Shown: positions 53,449-61,347 of the stretch, one piece after another
Numbering within the stretch: the stretch's first letter is position 1
How the letters are laid out: every line of letters begins with the position of its first letter
NCBI GenBank assembly: GCA_963777915.1
Contig: CAVZSH010000005.1
Location: 620,001-684,000 of the forward strand
From: CAVUPF01 sp963777915
Lineage (GTDB): Bacteria; Actinomycetota; Thermoleophilia; Solirubrobacterales; 70-9
DNA length: 64,000 nucleotides
Direction of reading: 5' to 3'
Position numbers and translations under genes: made by a program
Notes under the pieces: model-generated
Told to the model about the DNA's origin: nothing
The model's input: only the letters and a program-made list of their open reading frames with translations
Databases searched by the model: none

Positions 53449-53867
53449 CGGTCGTTCTCGACGCGAATATCGTCGTGGCGCTGGTCCTTGACGCCAAGCG
53501 GGCGAAGGTCGTCGAGCGAAAGCTCCGCGAATGGGAAAAAGTAGACGAGGATCTGCACGCTCCCTCGCTGTTTCGCTACGAGGTCGCGAGCGGGTTGACC
53601 CGCAGCATCGTGGCTGGCGCCATCGACGCAGCCGACGCCGAGACTGCGTGGCAGCGGATCATGGCAATCCCAATCACCCTGCACGGCCTGGACGATGGCC
53701 CTGCCGTGATCGCTCTCGCGCGGCAGCTACAGCGCGAGAGCGCCTACGACGCGGCTTACGTCGTACTGGCGCAGGAGCTTGCAGCGGACCTTTGGACCAT
53801 TGACGGCCCCCTTGCTCGCAATGCGGCGGGTAAGGGGCTGCCAGTCCAGCTCATCGACACCGCCTGA
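53445..53867 (+). CDS. vapC: PIN-domain toxin VapC (second pair)
   Basis: A 140-residue PIN ribonuclease. Acidic residues are Asp6 in TVVLDANIVV, Glu in FRYEVASGL, Asp in ESAYDAAYVVLAQE and Asp in LWTIDGPLA. It starts with TTG inside the antitoxin stop and is distinct from the toxin at 52094-52483. Confidence 0.87.
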   Translation: MTVVLDANIVVALVLDAKRAKVVERKLREWEKVDEDLHAPSLFRYEVASGLTRSIVAGAIDAADAETAWQRIMAIPITLHGLDDGPAVIALARQLQRESAYDAAYVVLAQELAADLWTIDGPLARNAAGKGLPVQLIDTA

Positions 53868-53961
53868 ACGATCGAGCAATGCGGGGCCGTTTACATCGGT
53901 TTGATCCCGCAGACAAGTGGGCTGACGAGACCGTGGCTGGGTGACGGTCGCGGTGCGGCGA

Positions 53962-54099
53962 TCAGGCGCCCGAAGAGTTAGGTCCGCGTATCGTCCTGAC
54001 CGCGAAGCCATGCACCACCATAGCCAGCAGAACGATCAGAGCGAGTTGGGCGAGGCCGTCGACAACGGAAACCACTCTCCACAGCACGTCCACGATCAC
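53962..54099 (-). CDS. small single-pass membrane protein
   Basis: A 45-residue frame whose GTG overlaps the stop of the preceding membrane protein gene (GTGA). It encodes one hydrophobic helix (LAQLALIVLLAMVVHGFAV) and a short basic tail. The coupling and the helix argue that it is real; function unknown. It is too small for most gene finders. Confidence 0.5.
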   Translation of the reverse strand: MIVDVLWRVVSVVDGLAQLALIVLLAMVVHGFAVRTIRGPNSSGA

Positions 54100-54611
54100 G
54101 TTGCGTCGCCGGAGCCATGGTGGAGGTTGTAAAGCGCACCGTCCAGTGGCACGAGGATCAAGACACAGACGGCGAGCACCCCGATCAGCTTGCCGCGGCC
54201 GAGTCTGGCCACGCGCGCAGCCGAGTCGAAGGCCAGATCTAGAATTCTGCCATACGATCGCTGCGCGTCCGAGCGCCACGGAACCTTTGCCCGCGATCGC
54301 CTCTCAGTCCAGATGAACGTGTACGAGGGCGGCGCTAGCAGGCAGGCAAGAACGATGGCGGCTGTCCCAACAAGCCATACCGGCTGGTTCATCGTGAATG
54401 GCGCGGCAAGCTGAGTAGCCGCCCAGAAGACGGCGAGCACCCACGCGACCCTGCTGCCGCGCAGCAGAAACCAGGCCAAGAGCACCACAACCCCCAGCGA
54501 AACGGCGCCAAGCGCGATGGTTGGATGGAGGACGAGCCACCCGAGGTCTTCTCCGACCATCACCGCCGCAGCGATCCGGATCCATACCGGCGTCCGTGCG
54601 ATATTGGTCAT
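54096..54611 (-). CDS. multi-pass membrane protein of unknown function
   Basis: A 171-residue protein with four to five hydrophobic helices (for example IALGAVSLGVVVLLAWFLL and LIGVLAVCVLILVPL) and a basic cytoplasmic loop. I do not recognise a family. A strong GGGAGGAG directly before the ATG contrasts with the leaderless core genes. It lies inside the element and probably forms an operon with the 45-residue protein behind it. Confidence 0.65.
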   Translation of the reverse strand: MTNIARTPVWIRIAAAVMVGEDLGWLVLHPTIALGAVSLGVVVLLAWFLLRGSRVAWVLAVFWAATQLAAPFTMNQPVWLVGTAAIVLACLLAPPSYTFIWTERRSRAKVPWRSDAQRSYGRILDLAFDSAARVARLGRGKLIGVLAVCVLILVPLDGALYNLHHGSGDAT

Positions 54612-54836
54612 GCTCCTCCCGGGGGAATCGAGTCACCGAAAGGAGGCTTGAAGTCGACATATCCGCCAGCTTTCATTGTGCCCGCCATTCTAGGTGAGGA
54701 ATTCCCGAGTAATGGGCAAGATCGGTTGGTGTCCTGCTAGCAGGGTTGATGCCAACGCAGAAGTCGTCGGCGTCAACGACGCCGGCCGGAGTCGAGTCAG
54801 CTCTTATGCGTGCTGAGAAGTCGGGCTGCGGCTGCC

Positions 54837-54842
54837 TAAAAT
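54837..54842 (+). promoter_or_regulatory. -10 box for the SecD-like gene
   Basis: TAAAAT with a 7-base gap to the TTG at 54850. The stretch 54612-54836 before it shows no gene. Confidence 0.5.
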
Positions 54843-54849
54843 CCGATTC

Positions 54850-56067
54850 TTGCGGCGGGTATTCTTATTTATCTTGCTTCTAGCAATAGTCGCCGGCGTG
54901 GTCGTACTGCTCAGCGGGCAGGGCACCACTGACGGAAGCGGCAAGACCGGCTGCGTCACCGCGCCTACGGCTCCTTCGCTCGAACTCGTCTACCGGCTGG
55001 AAGCGGGAAGGGAAAGGGTGACGCCGCGCACTCGCAATAAGGCGATGGACATCGTCTGCAAGCGCTTGCAGACGATCGGCAGGATTAGCGGGCAGGTCAG
55101 CGCTCTTGGCGAGGAGCGGATTCGGGTCGTGTTGCCCCAAACCGAAAACCTACATCGGGTAGCGGCTCAGATCGGGGTAACCAGTCCGGTCTACCTCTAT
55201 GACTGGGAGCCCAACCTGATCGGTACCGAGAAGGCGATCGGCGGGATTCCCGGCCAACAGCCGCCCATCCCTGCGTTCAAGAAGGCGCAGGCCGAATGGA
55301 AAGCCGCAGGGCGCAACGTCTTCGACGGCTCCGAGAATCTCCAGCTAATCCACTCCGGCGCCTTCCCGACTGCCTATGACGCGGCCCTGCTGGCCGCCAA
55401 GCAGCACCCGGTTTCCCACTGCAGCGCCTGCTCGACCGACCGACCCCGCTTTTACCTGTTCGAGCGAAAGGCCCCGCACGAGCTGATCGCCGGGCCAGAA
55501 GACACAAAGAAGGGGCTCTACGTCAATTCCACCGGCCAGGAACGGTCCCGCAACGGGATCGTCGTCAAAGTACCCGCGGGGACGGTACTAGTCTCCGAAA
55601 AGCCGACTGATCGTTCGGGGAAGACCGACCTGACGGCGCAGCCCGGCTGGTACGCGCTCCGGGACCGACCGGCGCTCTCGGGCGCGGAGATCACCGAACC
55701 GGAGCAGAACTTCGACCAGCTAGACCAGCCGAACGTCACCTTCGGCTTTACCAAAAAGGGTCGAAAAGCCTTTCAGGAAGTCACCCGGCGAATTGCCCAG
55801 CTCGGGCGGGCTCACGCGGTCGGCCCGGTCAGCGTAGAAAATGCGGCTGCCATCTCGGGCCACTTCGCCGTCGTCCTTTACAACGAAGTCGAGACCCGAC
55901 CGATCATCAACTTCGTCGAGTTTCCCGATGGGATCGAAGGGCGCACCGGGGCGGAAATATCGGGCGACTTCAACAACATCGGAGACGCGCAGGAACTGGC
56001 AACGATCCTGAAGATCGGCGTCCTCCCGATCAACATGGCGCTGATAGGGCAGGAGCTCCTCCGGTGA
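54850..56067 (+). CDS. orphan SecD periplasmic half
   Basis: A 405-residue protein with one N-terminal membrane helix (FLFILLLAIVAGVVVLL) and a SecD-like extracytoplasmic domain. Near the start it reads LELVYRLEAG, then VYLYDWEPNLIG as in actinobacterial SecD. The C terminus, GDFNNIGDAQELATILKIGVLPIN, matches the segment just before the second SecD helix, where the protein ends. Helices 2-6, which drive proton-coupled pulling, are missing. So it is a stand-alone SecD P1 domain anchored to the membrane, carried by the element. Function unknown. Confidence 0.8.
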   Translation: MRRVFLFILLLAIVAGVVVLLSGQGTTDGSGKTGCVTAPTAPSLELVYRLEAGRERVTPRTRNKAMDIVCKRLQTIGRISGQVSALGEERIRVVLPQTENLHRVAAQIGVTSPVYLYDWEPNLIGTEKAIGGIPGQQPPIPAFKKAQAEWKAAGRNVFDGSENLQLIHSGAFPTAYDAALLAAKQHPVSHCSACSTDRPRFYLFERKAPHELIAGPEDTKKGLYVNSTGQERSRNGIVVKVPAGTVLVSEKPTDRSGKTDLTAQPGWYALRDRPALSGAEITEPEQNFDQLDQPNVTFGFTKKGRKAFQEVTRRIAQLGRAHAVGPVSVENAAAISGHFAVVLYNEVETRPIINFVEFPDGIEGRTGAEISGDFNNIGDAQELATILKIGVLPINMALIGQELLR

Positions 56068-56304
56068 CGCCAGATCGTTCGGCGCGGAAGAGACGCGCGC
56101 CGAGCCTACGAGATGATGACTCTAGGCACTACCTTGACTAGGAGGGCCTGGACTTACGCAGGGTGTGGGCCTGGGCGCTACTGGCGTGAGCACCAAGGTC
56201 TCTTCGTATCGGCTGCTGGCGTGGACAACCAGTGTCCCGGCAGAGAGTCGCAGAGAAGTCTTGGCCAGCCAGGGCCACCTGGCCTGCACCCGGCAGGTTG
56301 ACGC

Positions 56305-56475
56305 TCAGGGGGGTCCGGTCCAGGCATTGTTGCCTTCGGGCATCCTCTGAAAAACCGCCGAGCCAAGAAACGGATCGGGCGGGGTGACGATCGCTGTGAG
56401 CGGAAGGTCGCTGGCTTCACCGGTGGCGAAATCTTTTTCCGGCCCGACGATAACCGCCCATCTATAGATCGCCAT
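56305..56475 (-). CDS. small hypothetical protein
   Basis: A 56-residue frame downstream of the two paralogues on the same strand (AIYRWAVIVGPEKDFATGEA). Codon use looks coding, but no family is recognised and the start is uncertain; the frame is open to 56583. The stretch 56068-56304 before it shows no convincing gene on either strand. Confidence 0.35.
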   Translation of the reverse strand: MAIYRWAVIVGPEKDFATGEASDLPLTAIVTPPDPFLGSAVFQRMPEGNNAWTGPP

Positions 56476-56530
56476 CTCTTCGCGTTGTTCATTGGTGGGT
56501 CCGGAGAAGACGGTCGCAGTGCTCAGGGAG

Positions 56531-57112
56531 TCACCGAAAGATGTCCTGCGTGCGGGCAGCAGCATCGAGGATGAGCTGGGCATCGAGCTCGTGGCGCGTT
56601 AGCGGGATTCCCGCCTCGGGCCACTCGCAGAGGAACTCTAGCTTCCCCGGTGGGGGCAGCGGCCAGATCCAGAAAGAGTCGTGCCATCCACCGGTATCGC
56701 CCCCGCCGCTGCCCGATTCCTTCATAACCGGCGCATCCGGTGGTTTCCCTGACTCGTCGTACCACCGGAAGTACTTGCCCGTATTTGTCGCCTTCGAGCC
56801 GTCGGCGAAGAGGAAGCCGAGCCGAAGTTGTCCGGGAGGGATCTCCCCCGTGCGCTGGGCCAGCGTTTGGAGTTCCCAGTCGAAGGGGTCCAGCTCGCTC
56901 TCATCGTCGGCTATGACGACGACCACGTCGAACTTGAAGCCCGCCGGATAGGCCGAGACCGAGGCCAGGTAGATGGCAGCCTCCGGATTCCTTGCGACCA
57001 CCCGCTCGATCGGGACCGTCACTGGCATAACGGACTCTGGGGGTCCACCCCACTCCAGGACCGGCTCGGGCTCCTCCTCGACCCGGGGTGGCGGTTCGAA
57101 GAAATCGCTCAA
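56531..57112 (-). CDS. hypothetical protein, paralogue A
   Basis: A 193-residue soluble protein of unknown family. Conserved blocks shared with its neighbour are ESELDPFDWE, LGFLFADGSKATN, FWIWPLPPPGKLEFLCEWP and GIPLTRHELDAQ. The TTG start overlaps the stop of paralogue B (TTGA), so they form one operon. The proline/glutamate-rich first 30 residues have no counterpart in B. Confidence 0.7.
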   Translation of the reverse strand: MSDFFEPPPRVEEEPEPVLEWGGPPESVMPVTVPIERVVARNPEAAIYLASVSAYPAGFKFDVVVVIADDESELDPFDWELQTLAQRTGEIPPGQLRLGFLFADGSKATNTGKYFRWYDESGKPPDAPVMKESGSGGGDTGGWHDSFWIWPLPPPGKLEFLCEWPEAGIPLTRHELDAQLILDAAARTQDIFR

Positions 57113-57609
57113 TCCACTGCCTCGCGGTCACAAACGAAGATCGTCTGGGCTCGGGAGGCGGCTTCGACGATCGCGCCTGAGTCAAGCTCAGATCGAGTCA
57201 ACGGGATCTCGGCCGCCGGCCAGGAGCAGACGAACTCCAGTGGACCGAGTGGCGGCAGCGGCCACAGCCAATACGAGTGCTGTGAATGGCCACCGCCTCG
57301 GCTGGCACCCTTACCGACTAGCAGCGGGGGCTTCGATCCGGTCCCCTCGATCCACCCGGAGCCTTTGCTCACATTCGTGGCCTTGGTGCCGTCGGCAAAT
57401 TGGAAGCCGAGTAGAAGCCGTTCGGTGGAGAGCTCGTCCAGGTCCTTTCCTCGGTGTCGACGACCGAACTCGAAGGGGTCCAGCTCGCTCTCCTTGTCCT
57501 TTGTATCGACGAAGACTTTGAACTCAAAGCCTGTCGGATAGATCCAGAAGCAGCTCAGGAAGACCGCCACCTCGTCGGTCTGCGCGATCACCCTTTCGGT
57601 CGCCACCAC
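57109..57609 (-). CDS. hypothetical protein, paralogue B, 5' end probably lost
   Basis: A 166-residue homologue of paralogue A (ESELDPFEFG, LLLGFQFADGTKATN, YWLWPLPPLGPLEFVCSWP, EIPLTRSELDS). It begins with GTG right at the point where the integrase fragment begins on the other strand, with a stop three codons upstream. It lacks the N-terminal segment of A, so a deletion probably removed its 5' end. Confidence 0.65.
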   Translation of the reverse strand: MVATERVIAQTDEVAVFLSCFWIYPTGFEFKVFVDTKDKESELDPFEFGRRHRGKDLDELSTERLLLGFQFADGTKATNVSKGSGWIEGTGSKPPLLVGKGASRGGGHSQHSYWLWPLPPLGPLEFVCSWPAAEIPLTRSELDSGAIVEAASRAQTIFVCDREAVD

Positions 57610-57611
57610 TG

Positions 57612-58403
57612 CCGGTCACCTTCCTGCCCCTGCGCGCCATCTTGCGCCGCGCTGTGGCCCGCGGCGAGGTCGCCGCGAACACCTGCGATGGCCTGGAGCT
57701 CGCGGCGGTGCGAGGGCGCAGAGAGCGGATTGCCTCTCCGGTTGAGGCGGAAGCGCTGATCGCAGTGATTCCCGCGCAGGACCGCGCCATATGGGCGACG
57801 GCGATGTACGGCGGTCTGCGCCGCGGCGAGCTGCAAGCGCTCCGCACGAAGCGCATCGACCTGGCAACCGGGGTCATCCAGGTGGAGAAGGGTTGGGACG
57901 AGAGGGAGGGTGAGATCGCGTTGAAGTCGCGGGCGGGTCGGCGCAAGGTTCCGATCACGGCCACCCTGCGGGACTTCCTCTTGGAGCACCGCTTGCAGGT
58001 GGCAAGGGGGGACGACGACCTCGCCTTCGGTCGCAGCGCGTCGGCCCCCTTCGATGGCAAGGCCGTCCAGGAACGGGCAGACAAGGCGTGGGGGGCCGCG
58101 AACCGCCGCGAGAGGGCCGCTGCGGGGGAGGAGGGCCGCGAGCCCAACCTGCTCGCTCGGATCACCCTGCACGAGTGCCGCCACACCTTCGCCTCGCTGA
58201 TGATCGCTGCTGGCGTCAACGCCAAGGCCCTACAGACCTACATGGGCCACTCCAGCGTCGCGGTCACGCTCGATCGCTACGGGCATTTGATGCCCGGCAC
58301 CGAGGCCGAGGCGGCGTCCCTACTCGACGCCTATTTGACCGCCGCTCGTGAGCGGGCAGATGAGCAGGCCCGCGGTCTGACTGGCGCATGGACTGGCGCA
58401 TGA
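57612..58403 (+). pseudogene. tyrosine recombinase/integrase, N-terminal part deleted
   Basis: The catalytic domain is complete: Arg in YGGLRRGELQAL, HECRHTFASLMIAAGV, then MGHSSVAVTLDRYGHLMPG with the nucleophilic Tyr. The N-terminal DNA-binding domain is missing. In-frame integrase-like sequence (FLPLRAILRRAVARGEVA) appears only from about 57615, against the truncated paralogue B. A TTG at 57642 could still start a fragment. The 3' end lies within the direct repeat next to the folate gene. Confidence 0.85.
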
Positions 58404-58499
58404 GTGGCGCACGGCGAAATCTAAAGAGCCGTAAACCGCTCTATAAAGCCAATTATGCGTACCCCATCCGTTCCAGCACCGGGATCTCGCGGATCTGCG
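58391..58499 (+). repeat. attachment-site direct repeat, right copy
   Basis: Matches 52865-52973 over 109 bases. It spans the integrase stop, the gap and the last codons of the folate cyclo-ligase gene (58453-58499). The recombination core is probably within the gene-derived part. Confidence 0.85.
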
Positions 58500-59166
58500 G
58501 AGGCTGAAGATGGTCCCAGAGAATGCCGCGTGGACGCTCGTACTGGCGCTCCACGTCGATCACTGCGCGAGGGGTGGCGATCAGGTCGACCGGGAGGTCG
58601 TGTGAGGTCATCATCAGGTGGTGGCGGAGGATCTGGGTCGGGTGCACGGTGGTGGCCACGGTGGTGTGGCTGTCGATCTTTCCTGCGTCGATCAGGATCC
58701 CGTACTCGAGGTCGGAGTAGCCGCCGCCTTTGCCGATCCTTGCCCCGCTGAGGTTGACCGCGACCGACCCGCACAGCAGGAAGTCGATCTCGGGGAGCTC
58801 TTCGAGCGCCGTCACGCGCCCATGTCGCAGCGCCCCCTTTATCGTCGCCGCCTCTTTCACGGCTTGCTTGGAGAGCTTCTTGGGGTCCAGCACCCTGAAG
58901 GGGTGAGGGTCGCGTAGCCGCGGCACCGCCATGATCACGGTCTTGCCCTCTTCCAGTGCGATCCGCCGCGCGTAGGTCTGCGGGGAGTCGGGGTTGGCCT
59001 TGATCGTCCGGGCGCGCCTCCAGAGCCTGTGTCCAGCCAGCTTCTCGGCGGCTAACTTTGCCCCGGCGTAGTTTGGAATCCGCCCTTCGGCGCCCGGGAA
59101 GCGGGAGACGCCCTCGCGATCCATCGCCGTCCAGACTTCCTCGCGAACCTCATCCTTGGAGCGCAC
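58453..59166 (-). CDS. 5-formyltetrahydrofolate cyclo-ligase family protein (MTHFS-domain-like)
   Basis: A 237-residue member of the 5-FCL family. Key stretches are GAEGRIPNYAGAKLAAEKL near the start and SGARIGKGGGYSDLEYGIL, the substrate/ATP region. The latter resembles the MTHFSD-type branch more than classical YgfA, so exact activity is unsure. The GTG at 59166 is chosen because TATGTT stands six bases upstream; the frame is open to 59232. Its 3' end is the island attachment site and stays intact. Confidence 0.82.
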   Translation of the reverse strand: MRSKDEVREEVWTAMDREGVSRFPGAEGRIPNYAGAKLAAEKLAGHRLWRRARTIKANPDSPQTYARRIALEEGKTVIMAVPRLRDPHPFRVLDPKKLSKQAVKEAATIKGALRHGRVTALEELPEIDFLLCGSVAVNLSGARIGKGGGYSDLEYGILIDAGKIDSHTTVATTVHPTQILRHHLMMTSHDLPVDLIATPRAVIDVERQYERPRGILWDHLQPPQIREIPVLERMGYA

Positions 59167-59172
59167 GGTCGA

Positions 59173-59178
59173 AACATA
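59173..59178 (-). promoter_or_regulatory. -10 box for the folate cyclo-ligase gene
   Basis: On the minus strand TATGTT with a 6-base gap to the GTG at 59166. Confidence 0.45.
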
Positions 59179-59230
59179 TCCGCCGGGGGTCGGCTGAAGG
59201 CCCGGAAGGGCCCGCGCCGAACTCCCTTGC

Positions 59231-60118
59231 ATGAGCTGGGAAGAGGCGATCGAGGATTTCGATCGGGACCTGTGCGCGCGCGGTTCGGCCGAGCGGACGA
59301 GGCATGCCTACCGGATTGACCTCGGCCAGTTCGCTGAATGGGCACGGGCGCGCGGCCTTGTCCCGACCGATGTTCGCTACCGCGAGGTTCGCCGCTACGG
59401 TGCCGGACTCTCAGCCGCCGGCTCGGCTCCCGCCACCGTGGCTCGAAAGCTCGCCGCGATCCGCGGCCTCTTCGATCTCCTGATTCGCACCGAGCGAGTC
59501 GCCCAGAACCCCGCCGACCTCGTCTCCAGTCCGAAGAAGGCCGAGAAGCTGCCGCGGGTGCTCTCCCAGGAGCAGATGCGCTCTCTGCTGGAGCGGATCC
59601 CCGCCCGCACCCCCTTGGAGCTGCGTGACCGGGCGATGCTGGAGCTGGCCTATTCCTGCGGTTTGCGCTGCGAGGAGATCGTCAATCTCGACCACGGGGC
59701 GCTGGATTACGAAACCGAGCAGCTGCGGGTGCTCGGCAAGGGCTCGAAGGAGCGGCTGCTGCCGGTGGGGGAGCCGGCGCGGGATGCGCTGCGCCGCTAC
59801 CTAGAGCGCGGCCGCCGCGCCCTGAGCGCCGATCCCAGCGAGTCGGCCCTCTTCCTCTCCAAGACCGGTCGGCGTCTCTCGAGCTCCGACGTCACCCGTC
59901 GTCTCGGCCTCTGGGCACGCGAGGCGGCAATCGCCGGTGGTGTCTCCCCGCACGCCCTGCGCCACTCCTTTGCCACCCACCTCTTGGAAGGGGGCGCCGA
60001 CCTGCGTACCATTCAGGAGCTGCTCGGCCACTCCTCTATCTCCACCACGCAGGTGTACACGCGCGTCGATGCTGCCCGTCTACGCGACAGCTACGCTGCC
60101 ACGCACCCTCGCGCCTGA
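59231..60118 (+). CDS. xerD: tyrosine recombinase XerC/XerD
   Basis: A 295-residue recombinase of normal length. The N-terminal core-binding domain is followed by catalytic residues in YSCGLRCEEIVNLD (Arg), GKGSKERLLPVG (Lys), PHALRHSFATHLLEGG (His, Arg) and LLGHSSISTTQVYTRVD (His, Tyr). Xer recombinases resolve chromosome dimers at dif. C versus D cannot be settled by eye. It is a housekeeping gene, distinct from the island integrase. Confidence 0.9.
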   Translation: MSWEEAIEDFDRDLCARGSAERTRHAYRIDLGQFAEWARARGLVPTDVRYREVRRYGAGLSAAGSAPATVARKLAAIRGLFDLLIRTERVAQNPADLVSSPKKAEKLPRVLSQEQMRSLLERIPARTPLELRDRAMLELAYSCGLRCEEIVNLDHGALDYETEQLRVLGKGSKERLLPVGEPARDALRRYLERGRRALSADPSESALFLSKTGRRLSSSDVTRRLGLWAREAAIAGGVSPHALRHSFATHLLEGGADLRTIQELLGHSSISTTQVYTRVDAARLRDSYAATHPRA

Positions 60119-60141
60119 ACCCGAAAACCCCAGCACAGCCC

Positions 60142-60147
60142 TAGAAT
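60142..60147 (+). promoter_or_regulatory. -10 box for the sigma factor gene
   Basis: TAGAAT with a 12-base gap to the ATG at 60160. Confidence 0.4.
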
Positions 60148-60159
60148 CGACGAAAGGCA

Positions 60160-60933
60160 ATGGAGACAGGCGTAAAAGAGGTGGAGCTGCGCGACTTGTG
60201 GCGTCGCTACAAGGATGATGGCGATCCCTCGGCGCGGGAGCGGCTGGTGGTGGCCTACTCCCCGATGGTCAAGTTCGTCGCCGGCCGCCTCGGCGCCGGC
60301 CTGCCGTCCCATGTAGAGGACGCCGACCTGATCTCCTACGGTCTGATGGGCCTGATCGGCGCGATCGAGCGCTTCGAGCCCGAGCGCGGAATCAAATTCG
60401 AGACCTTCGCGATGACGCGCATTCGCGGCGCGATCATCGACGAATTGCGTTCGCTTGACTGGGTGCCTCGCTCGGTCCGCTTCCGCGCCCGTGAGATCGA
60501 GGGCGCCCAGGCCAAGCTCGAGCACGAGCTGCAGCGGGCCCCTACAGAGGCTGAGCTGGCCGCAAAACTCGGGACCACCGAAGAGGACCTCCAGTCTTCA
60601 CTGCTGGAGATCGCCAACTCCTCCGTTTACGCCCTCGACGAGCTCTGGACGGTCTCGGACTCCTCGGGTGACCAGGTTTCTCTGCTTGACACGATCCCCG
60701 ATCACAGTGCCGACGACCCCCAAGAGGCGCTGGCGAGCAGCGAGGTCAAGGATCGTCTCACCGAGGCGATCGCCTCACTGCCCGAGCGTGAGCAGCTAGT
60801 CGTTGCCCTCTATTACTACGAGAACCTCACCCTGCGCGAGATCGGCGAGGTCCTTGGGGTGACCGAGTCGCGCGTCTCACAGCTCCACACCAAGGCTGTG
60901 ATGCGGTTGAAATCGGGGTTGCAGCAGGTGTAG
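60160..60933 (+). CDS. FliA/WhiG-family RNA polymerase sigma factor
   Basis: A 257-residue sigma-70 group 3 factor. Region 2 has ERLVVAYSPMVKFVAGRL, DLISYGLMGLIGAIERFEPERG and FETFAMTRIRGAIIDELRSLDWVPRSVR read in pieces. Region 3 is PTEAELAAKLG. Region 4 has LPEREQLVVALYYYENLTLREIGEVLGVTESRVSQLH. The family controls flagella (FliA) or sporulation (WhiG). No flagellar or sporulation genes lie in the window, so the regulon is unknown. Confidence 0.9.
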   Translation: METGVKEVELRDLWRRYKDDGDPSARERLVVAYSPMVKFVAGRLGAGLPSHVEDADLISYGLMGLIGAIERFEPERGIKFETFAMTRIRGAIIDELRSLDWVPRSVRFRAREIEGAQAKLEHELQRAPTEAELAAKLGTTEEDLQSSLLEIANSSVYALDELWTVSDSSGDQVSLLDTIPDHSADDPQEALASSEVKDRLTEAIASLPEREQLVVALYYYENLTLREIGEVLGVTESRVSQLHTKAVMRLKSGLQQV

Positions 60934-60983
60934 CTCTGGTCTGCCGCAGGAGGCCGCTGACCGGTTTCATAACGTCGCTTGAT

Positions 60984-61330
60984 TGGGAACCGAGCCTGTA
61001 CAAGGCGCTGCTGCCAAGCGATGCAAGCGCCGAGCCGGTTCTACGGAGCCGATCGCCTGGCCCACGGTGAGCCGCCCCGGGGAGATGATCGGCGATCTGA
61101 GCTCGCGCGGCGGCCACCCTCTGGGGATGGAGGCAAAGGGTCCGACGACCGAGGTGAGGGTCGAGGCACCGATGGACGAGCGACTCGACTACGCACCGGA
61201 CCCGCGCTCTATCGGCGGCGGCCGTGCTGACTTCGCGATGGAGTTCGAGCACTACGAAGAGGTGCCTTCGCAGCTCTCCTCTAAGGTGGCGGCGTTGGCT
61301 CGCTGGGTGCCGCGGCCACCGTGTAGCTCG
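60984..61330 (+). pseudogene. elongation factor G remnant (C-terminal domains IV-V)
   Basis: One frame reads like the end of EF-G: RPGEMIGDLSSRGGHPLGMEA, then APDPRSIGGGRADFAMEFEHYEEVP. Just upstream, another frame gives LYKALLPSDASAEPVLR, matching the preceding EF-G segment, so a frameshift near 61041-61046 splits it. No start and no GTPase domains are present. It is a decayed 3' end of an EF-G-like gene in the gap after the sigma factor. Confidence 0.7.
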
Positions 61331-61334
61331 CTGG

Positions 61335-61340
61335 TAATTT
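61335..61340 (+). promoter_or_regulatory. -10 box for the zinc-finger protein gene
   Basis: TAATTT with a 7-base gap to the GTG at 61348. Confidence 0.5.
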
Positions 61341-61347
61341 GGCGGGA

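Larger units (their letters stand above)
52865..58499 (+). mobile_element. decayed integrative element at the 3' end of the folate cyclo-ligase gene
   Basis: About 5.6 kb bounded by 109-base direct repeats, with a tyrosine integrase ending inside the right repeat, next to the target gene 3' end. This is the classical layout of islands and prophages using a gene 3' end as attB. Cargo: vapBC, two membrane proteins, an orphan SecD half and two paralogous unknown genes. The integrase has lost its 5' end. Because the inner repeat also carries integrase-side sequence, it may be the right end of an older element reaching left toward ilvD. Confidence 0.75.

Noticed and set aside
53962..54279. 105-residue version of the small membrane protein
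   Set aside because: Its extra N terminus overlaps the coding region of the 171-residue membrane protein; the GTGA-coupled 45-residue form fits better.
56100..56350. Short plus-strand frames of about 60 residues after the SecD-like gene
   Set aside because: No start signals, no similarity, and poor codon pattern.
57080..57100. GGTTCGAA resembling a tRNA T-loop
   Set aside because: No acceptor stem, anticodon arm or CCA context around it, and it lies inside the coding region of paralogue A.
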